DNA of 37,588 nt, taken from assembly GCA_018676675.1 (NCBI GenBank), contig JABHEG010000162.1, forward strand, positions 1 to 37,588, given 5' to 3'. Below, one piece after another: positions 18,240 to 24,900 of the stretch. How positions within the stretch are numbered: the stretch's first letter is position 1; every line of letters starts with the position of its first letter. Source of the DNA: Lentisphaerota bacterium. Lineage in GTDB: Bacteria; Verrucomicrobiota; Lentisphaeria; Oligosphaerales; JABHEG01. The translations under genes and the position numbers were made by a program. The notes under the pieces are model-generated. The model had not been told where the DNA came from. It saw only the letters and a list, made by a program, of their open reading frames with translations, and searched no databases.

Positions 18240-18355
18240 GAAGAGGGGCACTGCAGAGGCCCCAAAGAGCGCAGACGAAGGGATGCAGAAAATGAGAGAA
18301 CTCCAGCGATTCAGGCCTTGATTTCTCTGGCGTTCTCCGTGGCATAATAGTGGAG
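18240..18355. repeat. Degenerate AGAG/TCTC inverted-repeat element
   Basis: The left part (GCACTGCAGAGGCC, AAGAGCGCAGACGAAGG) and the right part (ATTTCTCTGGCGTTCTCCG) are imperfect reverse complements. Together they resemble a degraded copy of the intergenic 'GCAGAGGCGCAGAG ... TCTCTGCGTTCTCTGC' type of element that I recall from many environmental bacterial genomes. It occupies most of the 136-bp gap before DUF4838 protein D. The match to that family is from memory. Confidence 0.4.
18318..18348 (+). promoter_or_regulatory. Possible sigma70-type promoter before DUF4838 protein D
   Basis: TTGATT (18318-18323) and CATAAT (18343-18348) are separated by 19 bp, and the ATG of the next gene is at 18366. 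The spacing is longer than ideal and the leader would be only about 10 nt. The boxes lie inside the degenerate inverted repeat, so a repeat-borne promoter is possible. The evidence is weak. Confidence 0.25.
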
Positions 18356-18365
18356 ACGAAACAGG

Positions 18366-20813
18366 ATGAGAGTTCTTGCGCGAACGATGGCCGCGGCGGT
18401 GATGTGTTGTACCGCGATCGGCCCGGTACTTGCCCTCGACCTGCAGCTGGCGGAGGATGGAGTCACTTGCTACCGGATTGCCGGGCCAGCGGAACCCAAC
18501 CCCGTGGACACTTACGCCGTGCACACGCTGGCAGACTATCTCAAGCAGATCACGGGCGCTGAGTTCCCCGTGGTCGACCCAGGGGATGTGGAGAAGGAAG
18601 GCACGTGTATTTTCGTGGGGCTGAGCGGGACCACCCGCGACCTGCTCAAGGGGGATCCTCTGGCCGAACTCGACGACGAAGAGCACGTCGCCAGGAGCCT
18701 CGACAAGAGTATCCTCCTGTACGGGAAAGGCATCCATGGGAACTTGTGGGCGGTGATGGAGTTCCTGGAGAACTCGCTGGGGTGGCGCTGGTACTCTGTG
18801 CACGAGGAGCCGATCGTGCCGAACATGCCTACGGTCACGCTTGCGCCGTTCGGCCGGAAGCGCCGTTTTTCGATCACGTATCGGCAGGTGCAGCTTAACT
18901 TCGGCACCGACTTCTACTACCAGAATGGCATTAATATGGGGTTCGCGCTCAAGAAGCGTGGTCCGCAGTACATCTCGAAGCTTCCGAGCACGCGCTTTGT
19001 GCATTCCTCGTTCTCATACATTCCTCCCACGCCTAGCAACAGGGCCGCTAATCGGTTCGAGTGGCAGGACAAGAAGGACTACTTCGAGACGAATCCTGAT
19101 TTCTTCACGCTGAACGAGTTCGGCAAACGCGTTCCGAACAAGCAGCTCTGCTTCAGCAACCCGAGCTTGCGCAAGGAATTGACCCGGAACGTGATCCGGG
19201 ATATCGAGCATGCGAAGGAGCTGCCCGGAGAAGGACTGATCATCACGATCGATGCGGCGGACACCGGCGGCAAGTTCTGCCATTGCCCGGGGTGTCAGGC
19301 GCTGGAAGAGCGGTACCAGAACACCGGCGGACCGCTGTACGACGCCATCATCGAGCTGTGCGCCCGCCTACGAACGGACTACCCCGGCGTCTTAGTCCGG
19401 ACACTGGCATACCGTCGTAGCCAGACCCAGCATCCGCCCGTGCTGCCCGCGAGCGTGCGTTTCCCCGAGAACGCCGTCGTGGCCTTCGCACCAATCGAGG
19501 ATGCATACCACGCGGACTGGTGGAATCACCGTGACGCGAACATTCAGGAGACCTACCGCGACATGCTGGGGTGGGGCCGCATCACCAACCACCTTTGGAC
19601 CTGGATCTACCCGAACCCGTGGGGAACCGGGGCAATCATGCCGGTCGGCAACATCGAGCGACTTGTCAACAACATGCGCCTGATGGCGGTCGCCGGCCTC
19701 GAAGGTCTCTTTGCGGACCATCAAGGAATCAACCAACGTAGCAGTTTTCACGAACTGCAGGCCTATCTGTTGCTGAAGCTGATGCAGAACATAGACTGCG
19801 ATACCGATGCGCTCATCAAGGAGTTCACCGACCACCACTACGGAGCCGCGGCAGCATTGATGCGGGCCTACATCGCGGAGTTGGAGCAGGGACGAAAAGC
19901 GATGGAGCCCCCGCCCGGGGTCACCTACAACTCAAAGAACTTCGACGACCAGACATTCCCCTACCTAACCGTCGACAACATCACCAAGTGGCAGCACTCC
20001 TTCGATCGGATGGAGGCCTTGACAGCGGATCAGCCGAAGCACCTGCTGCACGTGCAGACCGTCCGACGCAAGCTTGACTTCGCAACGCTGTGGAAGTGGT
20101 TGTCCCTCAAGGAAACACATCCGGACTACTTCGCTGACTACGAGGTGATTGCCACCCGCATCCGGGCAACCAACGCCGCCGTCAGCAAGACGTTCCAGGT
20201 GCGCCCTGTGGGAGCCAGCATCGTGGATGACTTCATCCTGAAGATCAAGGCTGGCGGCAGGCAACCCTCTCTTCCTCCGCAGCTTGGGGACGTCGATCCG
20301 GCGTGCGTGCGGCAGTTCGTTCCGATCGGGCGTCGTGCAACGAGCGCCTATGTCGAGGACGCTGACGCGGCATTCGGGTACGCTGCCCCGGTGCACCTGC
20401 CTGATATGCCCTTCCGATTCGGGTTCCACCAGAAAGACCGGGCGACCCGGGACGCATCCGCGCTCCCGAAGCTACCCAAGAGCTCGAAAGCAACGTGGAC
20501 TCGAGCGTTGAACCGGACGTTCACACTGCAGCGCAGAGTAACTGCCGATGAGATCACGCCGGGTGAGTATCGTCTCTACGAGCTCGGCGAGGTCGAGGTC
20601 AGCCCCACTTGCATGGTCTGGTTCTCAGCCCGGAGCTGGGGGACGCACTTGGAGCTCGGCAAACGCCTGTACGAGCCCGGCGCCGGAAACAGGTGGCAGG
20701 TCCACGTTTCTATGAAGTTCAACGGCCCGACCTACGGCGGCAGTGCACAAAAAGACCAGGTGCTTGTAGACCGGATCATCTTGGTTCCCACCAGCGCGGA
20801 TCAGTTTGAGTGA
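18366..20813 (+). CDS. DUF4838 protein D, exported, no CBM9 domain
   Basis: This 815-aa protein has a signal peptide (MRVLARTMAAAVMCCTAIGPVLA, cleavage near residue 23). The alpha-glucuronidase-like N-terminal domain covers about 25-150. DUF4838 follows, with NPDFFTL and D-x5-C305-x-C307-x2-C310. The final 100 or so residues (GEYRLYELGEVEV, then MVWFSARSWG and VLVDRIILV) match the module at about 715-815 of protein A (IGRIRIKPGTMVWALEG, MDRVLLV). Proteins A and D therefore look like a closer pair, and D ends where the CBM9-like domain of A would begin. The upstream Shine-Dalgarno is weak (ACAGG). It is the last gene of the plus-strand run before the transposase cassette. The catalytic activity is unassigned. 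Confidence 0.88.
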   Translation: MRVLARTMAAAVMCCTAIGPVLALDLQLAEDGVTCYRIAGPAEPNPVDTYAVHTLADYLKQITGAEFPVVDPGDVEKEGTCIFVGLSGTTRDLLKGDPLAELDDEEHVARSLDKSILLYGKGIHGNLWAVMEFLENSLGWRWYSVHEEPIVPNMPTVTLAPFGRKRRFSITYRQVQLNFGTDFYYQNGINMGFALKKRGPQYISKLPSTRFVHSSFSYIPPTPSNRAANRFEWQDKKDYFETNPDFFTLNEFGKRVPNKQLCFSNPSLRKELTRNVIRDIEHAKELPGEGLIITIDAADTGGKFCHCPGCQALEERYQNTGGPLYDAIIELCARLRTDYPGVLVRTLAYRRSQTQHPPVLPASVRFPENAVVAFAPIEDAYHADWWNHRDANIQETYRDMLGWGRITNHLWTWIYPNPWGTGAIMPVGNIERLVNNMRLMAVAGLEGLFADHQGINQRSSFHELQAYLLLKLMQNIDCDTDALIKEFTDHHYGAAAALMRAYIAELEQGRKAMEPPPGVTYNSKNFDDQTFPYLTVDNITKWQHSFDRMEALTADQPKHLLHVQTVRRKLDFATLWKWLSLKETHPDYFADYEVIATRIRATNAAVSKTFQVRPVGASIVDDFILKIKAGGRQPSLPPQLGDVDPACVRQFVPIGRRATSAYVEDADAAFGYAAPVHLPDMPFRFGFHQKDRATRDASALPKLPKSSKATWTRALNRTFTLQRRVTADEITPGEYRLYELGEVEVSPTCMVWFSARSWGTHLELGKRLYEPGAGNRWQVHVSMKFNGPTYGGSAQKDQVLVDRIILVPTSADQFE

Positions 20814-20885
20814 GGGTGTGCGTCGCTGTGCACAACCACTGTGCTCGACCTCAGGCATGCCGGGCGCCCGGATTGCGGCGGTCAA

Positions 20886-20990
20886 TGGAATCTGCGGCAA
20901 CAATGCCGCAGCACGGTAACTGGAATCTGCGGCAATAATGCCGCAGCACGGTAGCTGGAATCCGCGGCAATAATGCCGCAGCACGGTAAC
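20886..20990. repeat. Three tandem 35-bp REP-like repeats
   Basis: Units lie at 20886-20920, 20921-20955 and 20956-20990. Each contains CTGCGGCA-NNNN-TGCCGCAG (8-bp stem, 4-nt loop; unit 3 has one mismatch), then GCACGGTAAC or GCACGGTAGC. On the minus strand each unit reads GTTAC (GCTAC in unit 2), CGTG, then the hairpin, which is the tetranucleotide-plus-hairpin layout of REP elements. Confidence 0.9.
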
Positions 20991-20995
20991 TGTGT

Positions 20996-21013
20996 GCGGC
21001 CATTGTTGGCCGC
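20996..21013. repeat. Left GGCC hairpin of the REP cluster
   Basis: GCGGCC (20996-21001) pairs with GGCCGC (21008-21013) around ATTGTT. It follows the third 35-bp repeat and mirrors the hairpin at 21960-21979 on the other side of the transposase gene, so both sides have the same order: REP hairpin, GTAAC, GTG, GGCC hairpin. Confidence 0.75.
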
Positions 21014-21030
21014 CATAGCAGAGGGCCAGC

Positions 21031-21954
21031 ATGCAGACGAAGCGCATGTTCGGGCACGACTACACCCGAGTCGGGTTCTACATGATCACGCTGACGACCG
21101 CGGGCCGCCGCCCTCTGTTCGGCGCATGCCGAGATGACCGAGCCGTGCTCTCGGAAGCGGGGGAGACCGTGCGCCGTCGTTGGCACGAGATCGCCTTGCA
21201 TTGCCCCGCCATCGAGACTTCCACGCTGGTCGTGATGCCCGATCATCTGCATGGCATCCTCTACGTCAAGGAGCAGATCCCCAGGGCGCTTGGGATCACG
21301 ATCCGCGGGTTCAAGAGCGGCGTTACGTCCGAACTGCGCAAGACCTTGGGTGCACCCGACCTGGTGGTATGGGGAGAGAACTACCACGACCGCGTCGTCA
21401 TGAGTTCCGAGACGCTGCGCAACGAGCGGCGGTATATCCACGACAACCCGCGACGGCATTGCCTGCGGAGAGCGCACCCGGACTTGTTCGTGAAGGTGAA
21501 CGACCTACGGTCAGGCCGATTGCCACAAGGCATGGATTGGACGGGGTTCGGGAACCTCTTCCTTCTGGAAAAGCCGGAGTTGGTACCGGTGCAAGTATCG
21601 CGGCGCGCGACAGCAGATGCGCTGGCGGCGTTCAAGGCGGAGATAGCGGAGCGGGTCGCGGCCGGGGCAGTGATGGTCTCACCATTCATATCGCCCGGCG
21701 AGAAGGAGATCGCACAGCTGGTGATGGGGCAGGCATACGGGAGTCTGATCTTGCTCAAACCGGACGGCTTCGCCCCGCTGTACAGACCTGCCGGGGCCTA
21801 CTTCGATCTCTGTGCGAAGGGGCGGTTACTGATCCTCTCGCCGTTTGCCCACACTGGGCGCAAGCAATCGCTGACGCGCGAGCGGTGCCTGCAGATGAAC
21901 AGGTGGGTGGGGAGCATCTGCGGAAACTGCGGCAACAATGCCGCAGCACAGTAA
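21031..21954 (+). CDS. REP-associated tyrosine transposase (Y1/HUH) with DprA-like C-terminal domain
   Basis: Predicted RAYT-type transposase of 307 aa. The N-terminal Y1 domain (about 1-150) has the HUH motif in VVMPDH72-L-H74-G and the likely nucleophile Y135 in RRYIHDNP, with WGENYHDRVV between them. Residues of about 195-290 resemble a DprA/LOG-like Rossmann region (VMVSPFISPGEKEI, LILLKPDGF, FDLCAKGRLLILSPF) that I recall at the C-terminus of some long Y1 transposases. ATG 21031 has GAGGG upstream. The last nine codons (NCGNNAAAQ) and the TAA stop are encoded by the 35-bp repeat at 21921-21955. RAYTs nick and rejoin REP hairpins. All catalytic residues appear intact, so it may be active. 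Confidence 0.9.
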   Translation: MQTKRMFGHDYTRVGFYMITLTTAGRRPLFGACRDDRAVLSEAGETVRRRWHEIALHCPAIETSTLVVMPDHLHGILYVKEQIPRALGITIRGFKSGVTSELRKTLGAPDLVVWGENYHDRVVMSSETLRNERRYIHDNPRRHCLRRAHPDLFVKVNDLRSGRLPQGMDWTGFGNLFLLEKPELVPVQVSRRATADALAAFKAEIAERVAAGAVMVSPFISPGEKEIAQLVMGQAYGSLILLKPDGFAPLYRPAGAYFDLCAKGRLLILSPFAHTGRKQSLTRERCLQMNRWVGSICGNCGNNAAAQ

Positions 21955-21989
21955 CCGTGGCCGGCCGTTCTCGGCCGGCATGCAGTAAC
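21921..21989. repeat. Right-hand REP repeat and GGCC hairpin
   Basis: A 35-bp copy (21921-21955) retains CTGCGGCA-ACAA-TGCCGCAG and GCACAGTAAC. It is followed by GCCGGCCG (21960-21967) pairing CGGCCGGC (21972-21979) and another GTAACC (21985-21990). The TAA inside GTAAC at 21952-21954 terminates the transposase gene. On the minus strand both subunits begin GGTTACTG. Confidence 0.88.
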
Positions 21990-21991
21990 CA

Positions 21992-24900
21992 TCACTGCGC
22001 CCTACCAGCAGGTCGGTATACCGTGAACAGCGTGTGGCCGCTCAGTGCGGAGACCGCATCTGTCATGGTTACACGCCATTCACCGGGGTCTGCGTTGAGA
22101 GCGATCGGCAGTCGCATGGTCGCTGTGCCGTTGCGCAGCACGAGCAGATCGTCGTACCCTTCGGCGCGCTTGTCATCCGGTCTTCGCACGTCGACCTGCA
22201 ACCGGTGTTCGGCGAGTTGTTCCGCATTGGCGAGGATCCGCGCCTGGATAGTGATTGACTCGCCGCACTTAACGCGCGGTTCGCCCGTGAGCTCGAGGCG
22301 TACGCCGTCCACCTTGTATGGCAGCAGGACCAGGGCGCGGTGTGTGGTGGGAGAGAAGGTGTCGTGGTAGGTGTCGGTCTGGCCGAGATAGGCGCGTTTG
22401 ACCAACTCGTACACATGGCACGTTTGGCCCAGCTTCAGCGTCACGGCCTGATCCCCCGGATCCAGGTCCTGCGCCTCGCGTGAGTTGCGGAGCACGCCCA
22501 CAAGACGCATGGGGCCGTTGCGCCGGAAGATCATACGCGTGCAGGCCAAGCGCCTCCCCGTGTCGGTGAGGGGAATCGGGCGCGGGCCCACCTGGGCAAG
22601 GCTCAGCACGCTTGCAGCGAATTGGTCCATGCCTTCCACGGCGGCAACGCGCGACGGCATACGTCCGGTTGCGCCCCATTCCCCGTAGGTCGAGAGAACA
22701 TCCGCCGCCAGGTAGATTGCGGTCCCTGATCCGTGGCGGCTAACGAACACGACCGGGTGCTTCTGTCCGCCCCCTTCCGCCCACCCGAGGACCTGTGCTT
22801 CCGCGGCGGACAGACCTGTTTCCAGGCTTTCCCCGGGTATCTCAAACCCATCGAATACCACACTGTGCGCGTTGCCGGTGGCCGTTACCCGCATCTCCTC
22901 TGAACGGACTTGGTCGCCGTTACGACGGATACCGAACACATCGTCCAAAGGGGCGTTGCCCCGGGGCCGTCCATGCGCCGTATGCGTTCCTGACCCGAGA
23001 CTGGCCAACAGAACACCGCCCTCCGCAACCCAGCGCCGCAACGTTTCACACTCCCTGTCCGACATCGCTGCCGAGGCGGGCAGAATGATGAGGCGGTACT
23101 GCGTTCCATCACGTGCCGTCGTCTTGCCTGCCTCAAGTTGCGCGTAGGCGATGTACGCGTAGTCCATACTCCGGTTCAACAGGAGTCTGCGCATTCCCGA
23201 TGTCTCCGATACGCGCGTCGCGTTGGTCCCCAGTGCCTGATCGACGCATACGCTTGCCGGCGAGTAGTGGAACGCGATGGGCGCCGTGTCATAGCGGGAG
23301 TTCATGATCACTTCTGCGCGTCCACCATCCACTGTGGCAAGGGCTTCGCGCAGCCACGTCCCTTTCTCCGGGATCGCGTAGTCCGGATCGACCATGAACC
23401 TGCCGCTGAACACGCTGAAACCGCCGTCTCCCTCGAACAGGCAGGTCAGGACACGTTCGCGCAACTGTTCGAACTGGGAGGTGTACCCGATCCAAGTCAT
23501 GGAGTACATGTCGTCCGAGAAGCTCCGGCGCTGGGTAACCTGTTCGCCTGAGTAGGCAGCAACGGCCGAGACGCTCTGACAGATTTGCCACCAATCGTAC
23601 GCGTTCCAGGGCTTGGTCTCCTGGGTGCCGGAGAATCCCAGGCGGGTATCCGGGGCCACACGACGCGTGCCCTCGAGGACCCGGGCCATGGAGCGAGCCC
23701 AGTTCCAGTTGTTGAACAGCCGGTGGTCCACCCAGGGCGCCAGGGACGCATGTGCCTGCGCCTCATCGAGAGTCATGGCCACGATCTCCTCCCATGACGT
23801 GTGGGATGCTGCCCATTCTCGGTTCAGGGCCTCGAGCGACCCATAGTCTTCCTTCAGCCACGTCCGGAATTGCCGTTGGCAGTGATCGGTGAAGCAACCG
23901 TCCCAGTTCGGGATGCTGTTGATTTCGTCCCCCATGCCACGGTAAACGACGCCTGAATCTTCATACGCCGTGACCTCTGCGTTGGCCGTGAGCAGCTTCT
24001 CCTGGAACGCTGGGTCACTGAGGCATGGCTTGCGCACCAACCCCAGCTTGCCCTTGTCCGGATCACGCGTGTCGGGATGCTTTCCCCCGACGCCGGCCCC
24101 CGCATTGCTCTTGAGTGTCGTCAGCCCAAGTGACCGTGCCGCGAACCACTCCTGGGACGAAACGTGCTGAACCCGCACGGAGGTGGCACCGAGGTGTTTG
24201 AGGCGTCGGTAGTAGTGCTCGTGCAGGAAGGAAGGATGGCCTCCGTAGGTGACCCCGGGCCAACCGAATGCCACCTGCATGCGTGTCGTATCGACGGGGT
24301 GGTGAACCACGAATGGGCGGCGTTCTTCGGAGATAGTCTCGTCATTCCGCAGGAGGCGTACCCTCACGTGTCCGGTGAGCCCAAGGCAATCATGGAGGGA
24401 CAGTTGGCGGTCGATCAATGGCTCCGCTTGTGTGACCTCGCGGACGAACACGCGTCCGTACCCGTCGACGGCCTCGATGACCACGCGGCAATCAGCCAGT
24501 TCGCCGCTCAGCCGGGCCTGACAGGTTAGGGGCTCTTCACGTCGGCATACGCGTTCCGGGATGGTCACGTCCCCGATTCGCGCCGTGGCGTCAACCTGTC
24601 CTGCCGCTGTTCCCCACCACGCCGTTGCTTCGCCCGTCATCATCACGGCTTCCAGGTAGACAGGACCCTCGAGGGCTGCATTGCGGAACGCGATCGGGAT
24701 CTCTTTGGCGGCAGCAGTGAGGGCGATGCCACTCACTGTCCCGGTATCTGCCGCGCGGGAGAATCGGTCTCGGAGTGTCCATTCCACCGTGGCTTCTCCC
24801 ACATCGTTGGTCTGCCCGTGCACACGCAGCAGGGCTTGGCCGGTGCCGTCTGCTTGCAGCGCTTTGATCTCAAGCGTCGCGCGTAGCGGTGTTTCCTTCC

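Larger units (their letters stand above)
20886..21989 (+). mobile_element. RAYT cassette: Y1 transposase flanked by REP-like hairpin repeats
   Basis: The unit comprises three 35-bp direct repeats and a GGCC hairpin on the left, the Y1 transposase gene, and one 35-bp repeat plus a GGCC hairpin on the right. The conserved GTAAC/GTAGC (GTTAC on the minus strand) marks each repeat: 20916-20920, 20951-20955, 20986-20990, 21951-21955 and 21985-21989. The cassette fills the space between the convergent stops of DUF4838 protein D and the giant minus-strand gene, ending two bases from the latter. RAYTs are usually single-copy domesticated relatives of IS200/IS605 transposases that act on REP sequences. 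Confidence 0.75.

Noticed and set aside
20886..20990. CRISPR array or coding repeat
   Set aside because: There are no spacers; the units contain strong internal hairpins and are linked to a RAYT gene, which explains them better.
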